This document shows, one piece after another, positions 9,842-20,383 of a stretch of DNA of 64,000 nucleotides. The stretch is from SAR92 clade bacterium H455 (lineage in GTDB: Bacteria > Pseudomonadota > Gammaproteobacteria > Pseudomonadales > Porticoccaceae), in NCBI GenBank assembly GCA_024802545.1, contig CP103416.1:992001-1056000 (forward strand), given 5' to 3'. The notes beneath the pieces were generated by a model that did not search any database, was not told the origin of the DNA, and worked only from the letters and a program-made list of their open reading frames with translations. How positions within the stretch are numbered: the stretch's first letter is position 1; each line of letters opens with the position of its first letter. Both the position numbers and the translations under genes were made by a program.

Positions 9842-10923
9842 TGTTGGTATGGCTAGCTGAATATTTGAGTCAATTCTACAGCCCGTTCTCAGCGGTGAAG
9901 TATCTCACCCTGCGCGGTATTTTTTCGGTGATCACGGCGCTGACAATCTGTTGGGTGCTGGGGCCACGAATGATCGCTCTGCTCAACAGCTTGCAGATGG
10001 GGCAGGCAATTCGCAACGATGGCCCTCAGAGTCATCTGAGCAAAGCGGGCACCCCAACCATGGGCGGCGCGTTGATCCTAATGGCGATGTTTATCAGCAC
10101 ATTGTTGTGGGCCAATCTGGAAAATGTCTATATCTGGGTTGTTCTGGCAATCACTTTTAGCTTCGGTCTGATTGGCTGGGTCGATGACTATCGCAAAGTG
10201 GTACACAAAAATCCTCGCGGCCTGCCAGCACGCTGGAAATATTTTTGGCAATCCCTCTGTGGTCTGGCAGCAGCCGTATTTTTGTTCTCCCATGCCCAGT
10301 CTGCGGCTGAGTTGGACTTGATCGTACCCTTCTTTAAAAATGTCGCATTCAATCTGGGGCCCTTTTATATCCTCTTCACCTACTTTGTGATTGTCGGCAC
10401 CAGCAATGCGGTAAACCTTACCGATGGCCTCGATGGTCTGGCGATATTACCCACAGTATTGGTGGCCGGCGCGCTCGGCATCATGGCCTATTTGACAGGC
10501 AACTATCAGTTTGCCTCCTATCTGCATATTCCCTATATCAGCGGCGCAGGCGAGTTACTGATTTTTACCGGCGCACTCTGCGGTGCCGGCCTCGGTTTTC
10601 TGTGGTTTAACACCTATCCCGCCATGGTCTTTATGGGGGACGTAGGCTCCTTGGCCCTGGGCGCGGCCCTGGGTGTGATCGCTGTGATTATTCGCCAGGA
10701 AGTTGTCCTCGCTATTATGGGCGGCGTTTTCGTTGTCGAAACCCTCTCAGTTATTTTGCAAGTGGCCTCGTTCAAGCTTACCGGCAAGCGTATTTTCCGC
10801 ATGGCACCACTGCACCATCACTACGAATTAAAAGGCTGGCCAGAGCCGCGAGTGATTGTGCGTTTTTGGATCATTACCGTAGTCCTAGTATTGGTTGGCT
10901 TGGCCACCTTAAAGCTTCGATAA
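9841..10923 (+). CDS. mraY: Phospho-MurNAc-pentapeptide transferase
   Basis: Polytopic inner-membrane enzyme that transfers phospho-MurNAc-pentapeptide to undecaprenyl phosphate, making lipid I. The 360 residues are exactly the usual size, with about ten hydrophobic segments. Catalytic and conserved cytoplasmic loops are intact: GTPTMGG-type block as [47 protein letters not shown] and [15 protein letters not shown]. It starts at the last base of murF (TAATG). Confidence 0.97.
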   Translation: MLVWLAEYLSQFYSPFSAVKYLTLRGIFSVITALTICWVLGPRMIALLNSLQMGQAIRNDGPQSHLSKAGTPTMGGALILMAMFISTLLWANLENVYIWVVLAITFSFGLIGWVDDYRKVVHKNPRGLPARWKYFWQSLCGLAAAVFLFSHAQSAAELDLIVPFFKNVAFNLGPFYILFTYFVIVGTSNAVNLTDGLDGLAILPTVLVAGALGIMAYLTGNYQFASYLHIPYISGAGELLIFTGALCGAGLGFLWFNTYPAMVFMGDVGSLALGAALGVIAVIIRQEVVLAIMGGVFVVETLSVILQVASFKLTGKRIFRMAPLHHHYELKGWPEPRVIVRFWIITVVLVLVGLATLKLR

Positions 10924-10967
10924 AGAACGAAACAAACAACGTAATTAGAGAGAGCAGAGCTACAAAG

Positions 10968-12332
10968 ATGACAAACTTGATTGCCACTAATCGCAACATC
11001 GCTATCCTTGGCCTAGGTGCCACGGGACTGTCGGTGGCCCGATTTTTGTCGTCGATCGGAAAGTCCTTTGTTTTTGCCGACAGCCGCACCGCGCCACCGC
11101 GACTGGCCGAAGTCCGGGAAGCCTATCCGGATGTTCCTGTCGTACTGGGTCCCTTTGAGGCAGATCTGCTGCTTGGCTTTGACAGCGTTGTGGTCAGTCC
11201 CGGCATCGCGCTTCAGGAGCCGGCGCTGGTTGCTGCGCAACAGCAAAAAATTACATTACTCGGTGATGTGGAACTGTTTTTGGCCCACGCCAAAGCACCG
11301 GTTATTCTTATTACCGGCTCCAATGGTAAGAGCACCGTGACCAAATTGGTTGGCGAGATGGCTGAAGCCAGTGGCTTAAAGGTCGGCGTCGGCGGCAATC
11401 TTGGCACCCCTATGCTGGATCTGTTGGACCATGACAAGCAACTCTATGTCATTGAGCTATCGAGCTTCCAGTTGGAACTGCTGACCGACACACAGGGTGC
11501 TATTTCGACAATCTTAAATATCAGCCCCGACCATATGGATCGCTACGCTGGCCTGCAGCAATACCATGCTGCCAAGCACCGCATTTTCCGCGGCGCCAGT
11601 CAGGTGATTTACAACCGTCAGGACCCGTTAACCAATCCACTGTTATCAGTGGCGGTCAAAATTAATAACTTTGGTTTAAATCACCCCGATCTTGCCGGCT
11701 ATGGTCTGTTGGACGAGGGAGGCGAAACCTGGCTGGCCCATGGTTTAAAACCGCTGATGCCTAGCGCCGAGCTGGCGATCAAAGGCCGTCACAATATTGC
11801 CAATGCACTGGCTGCACTGGCATTGGGTCAGGCTGCTGGTCTGGATATGGCTGCCATGCTGGAGACCCTAAAAACATTCAAGGGCCTGCCTCATCGCTGC
11901 GAATATGTGGCTACTGTCGACGGTGTCACTTATATAGATGATTCCAAAGGCACCAATATTGGCGCCACGGTTGCTGCTCTTAATGGCTTTGGCGAGAACC
12001 ACCGAGCCAATCTAATTTTGATTGCCGGCGGTCAGGGCAAGGGCCAAAACTTCAATGAGTTAAAAGTGCCTCTGAGTAAGTTTGTTAAGCTACTTGCCCT
12101 GTTTGGTGAAGATGCCCAGTCAATTGCCGAGACCCTTAGAGAGCCTCTTTCTGACAGTACACAAATAGAGACTCTCAGTTCGCTGCAGAGTGCCGTTGAC
12201 ACTGCTCGAGCAGCAGCTCAACCCGGCGACATAGTGCTGTTGTCCCCGGCCTGTGCCAGTTTCGATATGTTCTCCGGCTTTGAAGAGCGCGGCCGCTGCT
12301 TCCAGCAAGCGGTAATGGCGGTGGCGGCATGA
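10968..12332 (+). CDS. murD: UDP-MurNAc-L-alanine:D-glutamate ligase
   Basis: Adds D-glutamate to UDP-MurNAc-L-Ala. ATG at 10968 is chosen because the Rossmann-like N-domain (NIAILGLGATGLSVARFL) follows within a dozen residues. An open frame extends 34 codons upstream into mraY but carries no family sequence. The resulting 454 residues compare with 438 in E. coli. Other motifs are ILITGSNGKSTVTKLVGEM, NISPDHMDRY, GLPHRCEYV, YIDDSKGTNIGAT and LLSPACASFDMF near the end. The stop overlaps the ftsW start. Confidence 0.95.
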   Translation: MTNLIATNRNIAILGLGATGLSVARFLSSIGKSFVFADSRTAPPRLAEVREAYPDVPVVLGPFEADLLLGFDSVVVSPGIALQEPALVAAQQQKITLLGDVELFLAHAKAPVILITGSNGKSTVTKLVGEMAEASGLKVGVGGNLGTPMLDLLDHDKQLYVIELSSFQLELLTDTQGAISTILNISPDHMDRYAGLQQYHAAKHRIFRGASQVIYNRQDPLTNPLLSVAVKINNFGLNHPDLAGYGLLDEGGETWLAHGLKPLMPSAELAIKGRHNIANALAALALGQAAGLDMAAMLETLKTFKGLPHRCEYVATVDGVTYIDDSKGTNIGATVAALNGFGENHRANLILIAGGQGKGQNFNELKVPLSKFVKLLALFGEDAQSIAETLREPLSDSTQIETLSSLQSAVDTARAAAQPGDIVLLSPACASFDMFSGFEERGRCFQQAVMAVAA

Positions 12333-13507
12333 ATATGACATTACCACTTAACTTTTCCGCTTCAGAGCGCAGCAGTTGGCGTATCGACAGTCTGCTTTTA
12401 CTTGCTGCCCTAACGCTAATCTCTCTGGGTCTGACCATGGTCGCCTCAGCTTCATTTAGCTATGCCGAACACAACTTCAATAACGAATTTTATTTCGTTA
12501 AGCGCCACGCTATTTATATCTTTATTGGCCTCACTGTCATGGCCGTAACATTCTTTACACCGCCCAGCGTATGGTCTCAATACAGCCGTCTATGGATGCT
12601 GCTAGCGATCCTGCTGTTAATTATTGTATTGATTCCCGGTATCGGCCGTGAAGTGAACGGCAGCCGTCGCTGGTTGAGTCTCGGTGGTATGACACTGCAG
12701 GTTTCCGAGTTGGCGAAGGTTGCCACAGTAGTATTTATGGCGAGTTATTTTGCCAATAGCCGCGAAAACTTTGGCGACCATTGGCGCGACTGGGCCAAGC
12801 CTCTGGGCGTGCTGATGCTGCCTCTATTTTTATTGCTTATGGAGCCGGATTTTGGCTCCTTGGTGGTGCTCTCCTGCACCTTTATGGCGATGCTATTTTT
12901 AACCGGTATTAAAATGTGGCACTACCTGGGTTTAGTCTTCGCCGGCTCTTCTGTTCTGTTTATATTTGCCGAAGCCGCGCCTTATCGCATGGCTCGTTTA
13001 AGTAGCTTTCTAGACCCCTGGTCAGACCAGTTTAACTCCGGCTATCAGCTGACCCAGTCATTGATCGCCTTTGGTCGCGGTGAGTGGTTTGGTGTTGGCC
13101 TGGGCCAGTCGGTACAGAAAATGCTCTATCTTCCAGAAGCTCACACCGACTTTGTATTCGCTATTTTTGCTGAAGAATTTGGTTTTATCGGCGTGCTCTG
13201 CCTGCTGGGACTCTACGTGCTGCTAGTGTGGCGCATCTTTAGTCTGAGCAAAAAGGCAGTGGCTCAGGAGTACTGGTATGGCGTCTTTGTATTGATCGGT
13301 TTTGGTTGCCTAATTAGCGGCCAGACATTGATTAACCTAGGCGTTAATGCCGGTTTCTTACCCACCAAAGGTCTGACCTTGCCCTTTGTCAGCTACGGCG
13401 GCAGCAGTCTGATGGTGACCTGCGCCATGGTTGGCATGATGCTGCGCATAGGTCATGAATTGCATCCGGATACACAGGTTGTCAGGAGGGTGCGTCGTGG
13501 TCGCTAA
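12329..13507 (+). CDS. ftsW: Septal peptidoglycan polymerase FtsW (SEDS family)
   Basis: Polytopic SEDS glycosyltransferase that works with FtsI at the septum. The 392 residues have about ten transmembrane segments. SEDS hallmarks: GREVNGSRRWLSLGG, ELAKVA, LMEPDFGS, and PEAHTDFVFAIFAEEFGF, which carries the catalytic-type acidic residue, plus LPTKGLTLPFVSYGGSS near the C-terminus. ATG overlaps the end of murD. Its stop is inside the start region of murG. Confidence 0.95.
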   Translation: MNMTLPLNFSASERSSWRIDSLLLLAALTLISLGLTMVASASFSYAEHNFNNEFYFVKRHAIYIFIGLTVMAVTFFTPPSVWSQYSRLWMLLAILLLIIVLIPGIGREVNGSRRWLSLGGMTLQVSELAKVATVVFMASYFANSRENFGDHWRDWAKPLGVLMLPLFLLLMEPDFGSLVVLSCTFMAMLFLTGIKMWHYLGLVFAGSSVLFIFAEAAPYRMARLSSFLDPWSDQFNSGYQLTQSLIAFGRGEWFGVGLGQSVQKMLYLPEAHTDFVFAIFAEEFGFIGVLCLLGLYVLLVWRIFSLSKKAVAQEYWYGVFVLIGFGCLISGQTLINLGVNAGFLPTKGLTLPFVSYGGSSLMVTCAMVGMMLRIGHELHPDTQVVRRVRRGR

Positions 13508-14624
13508 CAGAGACAACTTATCCACAGCCGCTCTATCTAACAAGGCGCTAGCTAATGGCTGCCGAGTGATGATTATGGCCGGTGGTACTGGCGGGCATGT
13601 ATTCCCCGCGCTGGCCGTTGCCGATCACCTCCGCGCCGCCAACGCATCAGTAGCCTGGCTCGGCACTCAGCGCGGTATCGAATCGGATCTGGTTCCAGCC
13701 GCAGGCATTGTCTTGAACTGTATAGATATTGAAGGTATCCGCGGCCGTGGACTTAGCGCCCTACTAAAAGCACCTCTATTGCTGTGGCGTTCCCTTCGCC
13801 AGGCACTGACTGTACTGAGTGACTTTCAGCCACAAGTGGTCCTGGGTATGGGTGGTTTTGCCTCGGGCCCCGGCGCTGTGGCAGCCCGCTTAAAAGGTAT
13901 TCCAATCGTTATACATGAACAAAATTCTGTCGCTGGCACCACCAATAAGCTGGTCTCGCGAATCGCTCAGCGACTGATGCAAGGTTTCCCCGGTGCTCTG
14001 GCCAATGGCGAGTGGTGCGGCAATCCAGTGCGTCCAGAGATTGCCAATCTGAGCGCCCCAGAACAGCGCCTGGCGAACCGTGATGGTCTGCCGCGCCTGT
14101 TAGTCTTGGGTGGCAGTCGCGGTGCACTGGCAATCAATCAGCTGTTGCCCGCCGCTCTAGCCCTAATCGCGCCGGATCAACGTCCTCAGGTTCGCCATCA
14201 GACCGGCAAGCTCCATTGCGCCGCGACTCAAGCACTCTATGACGCCGCCGCTGTCAGCGCCGAAGTGGTGCCCTTTATTGATCAGATGGACGAGGCCTAT
14301 GGCTGGGCGGATTTTGCTATCTGTCGTGCCGGCGCCCTGACCGTGGCCGAGCTCACTAGCGCTGGTCTAGGTGCACTGTTAATCCCCTTTCCCTTTGCCA
14401 TTGACGATCATCAAACCGTTAATGGAAAGCTGCTGGTTGATCAGGGTGCTGCTTTGATGATTGCTCAGAGCGAGCTAACGCCAGCACTGCTGGCTGCGCA
14501 AATTACAGCCCTTTGCTCCGACAGCGAAGGCCGCTTAAAAATGGCGATAAATGCGCGTCAACTGGCCAAAAATGGCGCTGCAGCACGCGTTGCAGATGTC
14601 TGCCTGGAGGTGGCTCATGCCTGA
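13497..14624 (+). CDS. murG: UDP-GlcNAc:lipid I N-acetylglucosaminyltransferase
   Basis: Makes lipid II at the inner face of the membrane. GTG at 13497 is chosen over the upstream ATG at 13455, because AGGAGG (13484-13489) lies seven bases before it and it overlaps ftsW by only 11 bases. The protein is then 375 residues; the usual length is 355-365, so the N-terminus has a short extra tail. GT28 motifs: [60 protein letters not shown] and [11 protein letters not shown]. Confidence 0.95.
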   Translation: MVANRDNLSTAALSNKALANGCRVMIMAGGTGGHVFPALAVADHLRAANASVAWLGTQRGIESDLVPAAGIVLNCIDIEGIRGRGLSALLKAPLLLWRSLRQALTVLSDFQPQVVLGMGGFASGPGAVAARLKGIPIVIHEQNSVAGTTNKLVSRIAQRLMQGFPGALANGEWCGNPVRPEIANLSAPEQRLANRDGLPRLLVLGGSRGALAINQLLPAALALIAPDQRPQVRHQTGKLHCAATQALYDAAAVSAEVVPFIDQMDEAYGWADFAICRAGALTVAELTSAGLGALLIPFPFAIDDHQTVNGKLLVDQGAALMIAQSELTPALLAAQITALCSDSEGRLKMAINARQLAKNGAAARVADVCLEVAHA

Positions 14625-16068
14625 TCAAACTAACTTTCAGCCGCCGGAAATGCGCCGTATCAAACGTATTCACTTTGTCGGTATTGGCGGCAGTGGCATG
14701 TGCGGCATCGCCGAAGTATTGCTCAATCAAGGTTACCAAATCTCCGGTTCCGACATTAGTCAGGGACCCAGTATTCGCCGTCTGCAAGCTGCAGGTGCCA
14801 CAGTGTTTATCGGCCACAGCGAAGCCAATATAGTCGGCGCTAATGTAGTGGTGAAATCCTCTGCAGTGACCGTTGAAAATACCGAGATTGCAGCGGCCCG
14901 CGCCCAGGGCATTCCGGTTGTGCGCCGCGCCGAAATGCTCGCTGAGCTGATGCGCTACCGTCATGGCATCGCCATCGCCGGCACACATGGCAAGACCACA
15001 ACCACCAGTTTAATCACTGCGATTTTGGCTGAAGATGGCCGCGACCCGACCTTTGTCGTCGGTGGTCGAGTGAATAGCGCAGGCACCAATGCAAAGCTCG
15101 GCGGCAGTCGCTATCTGGTAGCTGAAGCGGATGAGAGCGATGCCTCGTTTCTGCATCTGCAGCCCATGGTTGCTGTAGTCACCAATATTGAAGCGGATCA
15201 TATGGAAACCTATGATTTTGACTTCAGTCGCCTGACCAAGACCTATATAGAGTTTTTACACAACCTGCCTTTTTATGGTTTGGCTGTGATGTGCATAGAC
15301 GATCCAGTGATTCGCGATCTGTTGGTGGATGTGGCTCGACCTATGCTTACCTATGGCTTTAGCGATGACGCGGCTTACCGCATTCGCGACCTGAGTGTCG
15401 AGCAGGGCCGCTCAAGGTTTGTCATTCAACGTCCTGATGGACTGGCAGCGCTAGACGTGAGCCTCAATATGCCCGGTCGTCACAATGCCCTAAATGCAGC
15501 GGCGGCCATAGCCGTGGCCAGCGACGAAGGGATCTCAGATCGCGCCATTATCCAAGGCCTGAGCAGTTTTTCTGGTGTTGGCCGACGCTTTGAAATTTAC
15601 GGCGACTACCAGCTCGACAGCGGCGGCAGCGCCATGTTGGTGGATGACTACGGTCATCATCCCACGGAGCTCAAAGCCACCATAGATGCAGTGCGCGGCG
15701 GCTGGCCCGACAAGCGCCTGGTAATGATTTTCCAACCCCATCGCTATACCCGCACCCGCGACCTATACGAAGACTTTGTCAAAGTGCTGGCCGAGGTGGA
15801 CGTATTAATTCTGTTGGCGGTGTATCCCGCCGGTGAAGAAATGATCGCCGGTGCGAGCAGCAAGAACCTGTCCGGCAGTATCCGCCAGCGCGGCACTGTG
15901 GACCCGATTTATGCCGAGACCATCGAAGAGATCCCAGTGCTCCTTCAGAGCTTGGTGCAGGACAATGATTTAGTTATTACTCAGGGTGCCGGCAGCGTTA
16001 GCAAATTAGTGGCCATGCTCGCCGACGGCGGTCTGGGTCTTGTAGCGGACAGGGAGGTGACCTTATGA
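14617..16068 (+). CDS. murC: UDP-MurNAc-L-alanine ligase
   Basis: First Mur ligase, which adds L-alanine to UDP-MurNAc. ATG at 14617 has CTGGAGG six bases upstream and overlaps the murG end, giving 483 residues. A longer frame starting at 14551 is rejected because it adds 22 residues with no family character. Motifs: [73 protein letters not shown] and FQPHRYTRT. The stop overlaps the ddl start. Confidence 0.96.
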   Translation: MPDQTNFQPPEMRRIKRIHFVGIGGSGMCGIAEVLLNQGYQISGSDISQGPSIRRLQAAGATVFIGHSEANIVGANVVVKSSAVTVENTEIAAARAQGIPVVRRAEMLAELMRYRHGIAIAGTHGKTTTTSLITAILAEDGRDPTFVVGGRVNSAGTNAKLGGSRYLVAEADESDASFLHLQPMVAVVTNIEADHMETYDFDFSRLTKTYIEFLHNLPFYGLAVMCIDDPVIRDLLVDVARPMLTYGFSDDAAYRIRDLSVEQGRSRFVIQRPDGLAALDVSLNMPGRHNALNAAAAIAVASDEGISDRAIIQGLSSFSGVGRRFEIYGDYQLDSGGSAMLVDDYGHHPTELKATIDAVRGGWPDKRLVMIFQPHRYTRTRDLYEDFVKVLAEVDVLILLAVYPAGEEMIAGASSKNLSGSIRQRGTVDPIYAETIEEIPVLLQSLVQDNDLVITQGAGSVSKLVAMLADGGLGLVADREVTL

Positions 16069-16973
16069 GTCATAACTATGGTCGCGTAGGTCTGCTCTAC
16101 GGCGGCAGCTCCTCAGAGCGAGAAGTCTCGCTGATGAGTGGCCAAGCCATACATCAGGCGCTACAGAATTTGGGCGTCGATGTGGTGGCTATAGATGCTG
16201 GCGACAATCTGGTGCAATCACTGCCCGGCTATCAATTGGATCTGGTGTTTATCGCCCTCCATGGCCCCGGCGGTGAAGATGGCACACTTCAGGGTGCTCT
16301 GGATTATCTCAAGCTTCCCTATACAGGCAGTGGTGTATTGGCCTCAGCCCTGGCTATGGACAAGTTGCGCTGTAAGCAAATGTGGCAGGGCATAGGTTTG
16401 CCCACCACCGAATTTGCGCTGTTAAAAGCCGATTCGGACTGGTCTGCAGAGCTCCAGCGTTTGGGTGGCCAAGTTATGGTTAAGCCCGCCGCTGAGGGTT
16501 CCAGTATTGGCATGAGCCGCGCGGCAAACCCGGACCAATTAGAGGCCGCTTGGGCTGATGCGTCCCAGTACAACACTGCGGTGATTGCCGAGCCTCTACT
16601 GCCGGGTCCCGAATACACAGTGGCGATTTTGGATGGCCAGATACTGCCTTCTATTCGCATTGAATCGAACGCGGACTTTTATGACTATGAGGCGAAATAT
16701 TTCTCCGATCAGACCCAGTATCTCTGCCCCAGCGAGCTCTCCGCAAGCCGCGAAAAAGAGCTCCAGACTCTCTGTCTAGAGGCCTTTAATTCAGTTGGCT
16801 GCCGCGGTTGGGGACGGGTCGATGTCATGGTCGATGACCAGGGCCAGTTCCAATTGCTCGAAGTAAACACAGTGCCAGGCATGACCAGTCACAGCCTGGT
16901 GCCCATGGCGGCCAAGGCTGCTGGTTTAAATTTTGATCAGCTGGTCGAGAAAATTCTCGCGGGGGCCCGGTAA
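16065..16973 (+). CDS. ddlB: D-alanine--D-alanine ligase
   Basis: Makes the D-Ala-D-Ala dipeptide used by MurF. The 302 residues show the ATP-grasp fold: [16 protein letters not shown] at the N-terminus, [17 protein letters not shown], the glycine-rich [27 protein letters not shown], and [20 protein letters not shown] at the metal-binding end. The ATG is embedded in the murC stop region. The stop abuts the ftsQ start (TAATG). Confidence 0.95.
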   Translation: MSHNYGRVGLLYGGSSSEREVSLMSGQAIHQALQNLGVDVVAIDAGDNLVQSLPGYQLDLVFIALHGPGGEDGTLQGALDYLKLPYTGSGVLASALAMDKLRCKQMWQGIGLPTTEFALLKADSDWSAELQRLGGQVMVKPAAEGSSIGMSRAANPDQLEAAWADASQYNTAVIAEPLLPGPEYTVAILDGQILPSIRIESNADFYDYEAKYFSDQTQYLCPSELSASREKELQTLCLEAFNSVGCRGWGRVDVMVDDQGQFQLLEVNTVPGMTSHSLVPMAAKAAGLNFDQLVEKILAGAR

Positions 16974-17794
16974 TGGCCAAAGCCAATCGTCACCAGGATC
17001 AGGGTTCAGGATCAATGCTGGAAACCGCTGGCAACCAGCTGGCGCGAATTGTATTGGTTAGCGTGATGGCTCTAGTGGGCTACGGCGGCAGCCTGCTCTA
17101 CAAGCAAATTGATAAACCGCTGACCAATGTGATGATCGGCGGTGATTTCACCTATTTACAGCCCGCCGAACTGAGCCAACTGCTCGCTGGTGAGGTGGAG
17201 GGCGGCTTTTTAAGCGTCGATTTAGCCGCTCTCAGGCAGGTTCTTAGGGAGCATCCCTGGGTGAGGGATGTGAGTATAGGTCGTGAGTGGCCGTCCATGC
17301 TAAAAGTTGAAGTCACTGAAGAAGTGCCCATTGCTCGCTGGGGCCAGAAGGGCTTTCTTAATCGCCTAGGTGAAGAGCTGATTATTGAAAACAACAGTCA
17401 CCTGAGTGCACTTCCAGTGCTGCGTGCGGATACTGCAAGCTCTCGGGAGATGATGGTGAACTATCAACTGATGGCTGAATTGCTGGTTCCCACGGGGCTG
17501 AAAATCGCTGAGCTGCGGCGCGATAGCCTAGGTGTTTGGTACGTGGATACAGCGCCGGGGCTGCGCATGGTGATTGGTCGCGATCAGATTAGCGAAAAGA
17601 TTCGCCGCTTTAATCTGGTATGGGCTGCTGGCCTCAATAAATATGTAAAAAATATCGCAGCTGTAGATCTGCGCTATCCCAATGGATTGGCTGTTGCATG
17701 GCGCGAAACTGCGTTGGCGATACAGCAGAATAGAAGACAAAAAAACTCAGAAGACAGTTCCCAAACAAGCAATGCAAACCCTGTTCAAGCATAA
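16973..17794 (+). CDS. ftsQ: Cell division protein FtsQ
   Basis: Bitopic membrane protein that links FtsK with FtsBL and FtsWI. The 273 residues have a basic cytoplasmic tail, one transmembrane segment (LARIVLVSVMALVGYGGSLLY, about 23-43), a POTRA domain (VMIGGDFTYLQPAELSQLL to HPWVRDVSIGREWPSMLKV) and the FtsQ domain (VPIARWGQKGFLNRLGEE, VDLRYPNGLAVAW). The lysine- and asparagine-rich tail is unremarkable. The spacing to ftsA is 23 bases and includes a GGTGAGG-type ribosome site. Confidence 0.93.
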   Translation: MAKANRHQDQGSGSMLETAGNQLARIVLVSVMALVGYGGSLLYKQIDKPLTNVMIGGDFTYLQPAELSQLLAGEVEGGFLSVDLAALRQVLREHPWVRDVSIGREWPSMLKVEVTEEVPIARWGQKGFLNRLGEELIIENNSHLSALPVLRADTASSREMMVNYQLMAELLVPTGLKIAELRRDSLGVWYVDTAPGLRMVIGRDQISEKIRRFNLVWAAGLNKYVKNIAAVDLRYPNGLAVAWRETALAIQQNRRQKNSEDSSQTSNANPVQA

Positions 17795-17817
17795 CAGAGA
17801 GTTGGTGAGGTAAGAGT

Positions 17818-19053
17818 ATGGCCAGTGCAAATGAAGAAAATATGATCGTCGGATTGGATATAGGCACGTCCAAAATCGTCGCCATTGTCGGTTCAATCAG
17901 TGAGCGCGGTGAGCTTGAAATCATAGGGACCGGAAGCTATCCCTCATCGGGTCTGAAAAAGGGCGTCGTGGTGAATATTGAAGCCACGGTGAACTCGATT
18001 CAGCGCGCCATAGAGGAAGCTGAGCTGATGGCCGGTTGCTCGATTCATTCGGTGTATGCAGGTATTGCCGGCAGCCATATTCGCAGCCTTAACTCCCATG
18101 GCATTGTCGCGATTCGCGATCGTGAAGTGCAGGAACTAGATGTGGATCGGGTTCTGGATGCCGCTAGAGCCGTAGCCATTCCTGCAGATCAGGAAATTCT
18201 CCACGTCTTGTCCCAGGAATTTATTATCGACAACCAGGAAGGGGTACACGAGCCAATCGGAATGTCCGGCGTCCGTCTTGAAGCCAAAGTACATCTGGTG
18301 ACCTGTGCCGCTAACGCTGCCCAGAACATTAAGAAATGTATTCGTCGCTGCGGTCTAGAAGTGGAAGACATAGTTCTCGAGCAGCTCGCCTCAAGCGACG
18401 CAGTGCTCACCGAAGATGAAAAGCAGTTGGGTGTGGCGCTGGTAGATATAGGCGGCGGCACCTCGGATATTGCTATCTACACCGAAGGCGCGATTCGCTA
18501 TACCGGGGTGATCCCAATAGCCGGTGATCAGGTGACCAATGATATCGCCATGGCCCTGCGCACACCGACGCCCCATGCTGAAGAGCTGAAAATCAAATAC
18601 GCCTGTGCACTGGCGAAACTGGCCCGTCCAGAAGAGACCGTGAAAGTGCCCAGCGTTGGTGATCGAGAAGCCCGGGATCTGTCCCGCCAATCTCTCGCCG
18701 AAGTGGTTGAACCACGCTACGACGAACTATTTACCCTGATTCAGGCGGAAATACGTCGCAGCGGTTTTGAAGAATTGATTGCCGCAGGTGTAGTTTTGAC
18801 CGGCGGCACATCAAAGATGGAGGGGGTGGTTGAGCTGGCGGAGGAAATCTTCCATATGCCAGTGCGAATTGGTACACCGGTCAACATCAAGGGACTCTCG
18901 GATGTAGTCAATAATCCGATCTATTCCACTGGTGTTGGTCTGCTACATTTTGGAGCCCAAGCTCAGCGCAAGCAGAGTGCGGGAGTGTCAACAAAGGGTC
19001 CATCGCAGAGCTGGTTTAGCAAGCTCAAAAACTGGACCCAGGGTGGTTTATAA
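17818..19053 (+). CDS. ftsA: Cell division protein FtsA
   Basis: Actin-like ATPase that tethers FtsZ to the membrane. The 411 residues carry phosphate-1 (IVGLDIGTSKIVAIVGSI), the FtsA-specific 1C domain after GSYPSSGLKKG, ALVDIGGGTSDIAIY, GVIPIAGDQVTNDIA and VLTGGTSKMEGVVELAE. The C-terminus (QSWFSKLKNWTQGGL) is the expected amphipathic membrane-targeting helix. A terminator-like hairpin lies between it and ftsZ. Confidence 0.97.
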   Translation: MASANEENMIVGLDIGTSKIVAIVGSISERGELEIIGTGSYPSSGLKKGVVVNIEATVNSIQRAIEEAELMAGCSIHSVYAGIAGSHIRSLNSHGIVAIRDREVQELDVDRVLDAARAVAIPADQEILHVLSQEFIIDNQEGVHEPIGMSGVRLEAKVHLVTCAANAAQNIKKCIRRCGLEVEDIVLEQLASSDAVLTEDEKQLGVALVDIGGGTSDIAIYTEGAIRYTGVIPIAGDQVTNDIAMALRTPTPHAEELKIKYACALAKLARPEETVKVPSVGDREARDLSRQSLAEVVEPRYDELFTLIQAEIRRSGFEELIAAGVVLTGGTSKMEGVVELAEEIFHMPVRIGTPVNIKGLSDVVNNPIYSTGVGLLHFGAQAQRKQSAGVSTKGPSQSWFSKLKNWTQGGL

Positions 19054-19056
19054 ACG

Positions 19057-19082
19057 GTCGTCAATGTTGACGACTATTTTTT
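19057..19082 (+). terminator. Terminator-like hairpin between ftsA and ftsZ
   Basis: GTCGTCA (19057-19063) pairs with TGACGAC (19068-19074) across a four-base loop, followed by TATTTTTT. The shape is that of a short intrinsic terminator or attenuator and it starts four bases after the ftsA stop, so it could uncouple ftsZ from the upstream cluster. The stem is short; termination is inferred. Confidence 0.55.
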
Positions 19083-19107
19083 AATTGAGAGGCGCAAGGG
19101 GAAATAT

Positions 19108-20274
19108 ATGTTTGAACTAGTAGAGAGCATTCCAAAGAATGCAGATATCAAAGTAATCGGAGTCGGCGGCGGTGGCGGCAACGCAGTCCGTCATATGATG
19201 GAAGGCAATATCGACGGCGTGCAGTTTATCTGCGCTAACACCGATGCCCAATCACTCAACGACCTGAGCAATGCCACTGTCTTGCAGCTCGGCGGAACAC
19301 TGACTAAAGGTCTAGGCGCTGGCGCCAACCCCGAAGTCGGTCGCCAGGCCGCTCTGGAAGACAAAGAACGCATTGCCCAAGCCATCGAAGGCGCGGACAT
19401 GGTCTTTATTACCGCTGGTATGGGTGGCGGAACAGGCACTGGTGCAGCACCGGTAATCGCTGAAGTGGCTAAGCAGATGGGTATTCTTACCGTCGGCGTA
19501 GTGACGCGTCCCTTTGCTTTTGAAGGTCGCAAGCGCATGGATATTGCCAATCAGGGCATAGCTCAGCTAAAAGAGCGTGTCGACTCACTGATTATCGTGC
19601 CCAACGAGAAGCTGCTTCAGGTGCTCGGTAAAGACATGACTGTACTGAACGCCTTTAAACAGGCTAACAACGTACTCTTCGGTGCGGTTCAGGGTATTGC
19701 CGATCTGATCTTGCTGGAAGGCCTGATCAACGTCGATTTCGCCGATGTGCGCACGGTAATGTCCGAAATGGGCATGGCCATGATGGGCACTGGCGAAGCC
19801 AGTGGCGAAGATCGCGCGATTATCGCCGCAGAGAGCGCTATCAAGTGTCCACTGTTGGAAGATGTCAACCTGCAGGGTGCCAAAGGTATTCTGGTCAATA
19901 TCACCAGTGGTTATGACCTGACTCTGGGTGAATTTGAAGATGTGGGTAATATTATCCGCGACTTCTCTGACGAAGACGCCACCGTTATTGTCGGTAGCGT
20001 ATTTGATCCAGAGCTCACTGATAGCTTGCGCGTCACAGTTGTTGCCACCGGTCTTCAAGAGCCCGGTGCGAAGCGTCCGCCAATGAGCGTAGTAGTGGAT
20101 AACCCACCGCGCACTTCACGTGGCGAAGTGGATTACGACAGCCTGGTCAAGCCAACTGTTACCCGTCGTGGTCAGGGCGCAGGCCAATCTACTGCGCGCA
20201 AGATGGATCTGCACTCTGATCCAGAGCTCGATTATCTAGACGTTCCAGCCTTTTTGCGCAAGCAAGCGGACTGA
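19108..20274 (+). CDS. ftsZ: Cell division GTPase FtsZ
   Basis: Tubulin-like GTPase that forms the Z ring. The 388 residues have [17 protein letters not shown], the GTP signature [16 protein letters not shown], the synergy loop [15 protein letters not shown] needed for hydrolysis in the neighbouring subunit, and after a linker the C-terminal peptide [15 protein letters not shown] that binds FtsA and ZipA. AAGGGGAAA precedes the ATG. It ends the division part of the cluster; lpxC follows after a hairpin. Confidence 0.98.
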   Translation: MFELVESIPKNADIKVIGVGGGGGNAVRHMMEGNIDGVQFICANTDAQSLNDLSNATVLQLGGTLTKGLGAGANPEVGRQAALEDKERIAQAIEGADMVFITAGMGGGTGTGAAPVIAEVAKQMGILTVGVVTRPFAFEGRKRMDIANQGIAQLKERVDSLIIVPNEKLLQVLGKDMTVLNAFKQANNVLFGAVQGIADLILLEGLINVDFADVRTVMSEMGMAMMGTGEASGEDRAIIAAESAIKCPLLEDVNLQGAKGILVNITSGYDLTLGEFEDVGNIIRDFSDEDATVIVGSVFDPELTDSLRVTVVATGLQEPGAKRPPMSVVVDNPPRTSRGEVDYDSLVKPTVTRRGQGAGQSTARKMDLHSDPELDYLDVPAFLRKQAD

Positions 20275-20294
20275 TAAAAGCCCTAGAAACCGTG

Positions 20295-20340
20295 CCCCCT
20301 GTCACCTTCGCCTCAGATTTAAAATCTTGGTGATAGGGGG
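20295..20340. repeat. Long hairpin between ftsZ and lpxC
   Basis: CCCCCTGTCACC at 20295-20306 pairs with GGTGATAGGGGG at 20329-20340 (one G-T pair). The loop itself folds as AGATTT-AA-AATCT. No T-run follows, so it is not a classic terminator; it could be a processing site, a stabilising 3' end for ftsZ mRNA, or an operator. Confidence 0.55.
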
Positions 20341-20355
20341 TATCTCTGGTAATAT
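20327..20355 (+). promoter_or_regulatory. Candidate lpxC promoter
   Basis: TTGGTG (20327-20332) and TAATAT (20350-20355) are spaced by 17 bp, 29 bases before the lpxC ATG. The -35 overlaps the right arm of the hairpin above. Each box is only a partial match. Confidence 0.35.
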
Positions 20356-20383
20356 CCCGAGCTTTCACCAAGAGAGATTGGGC

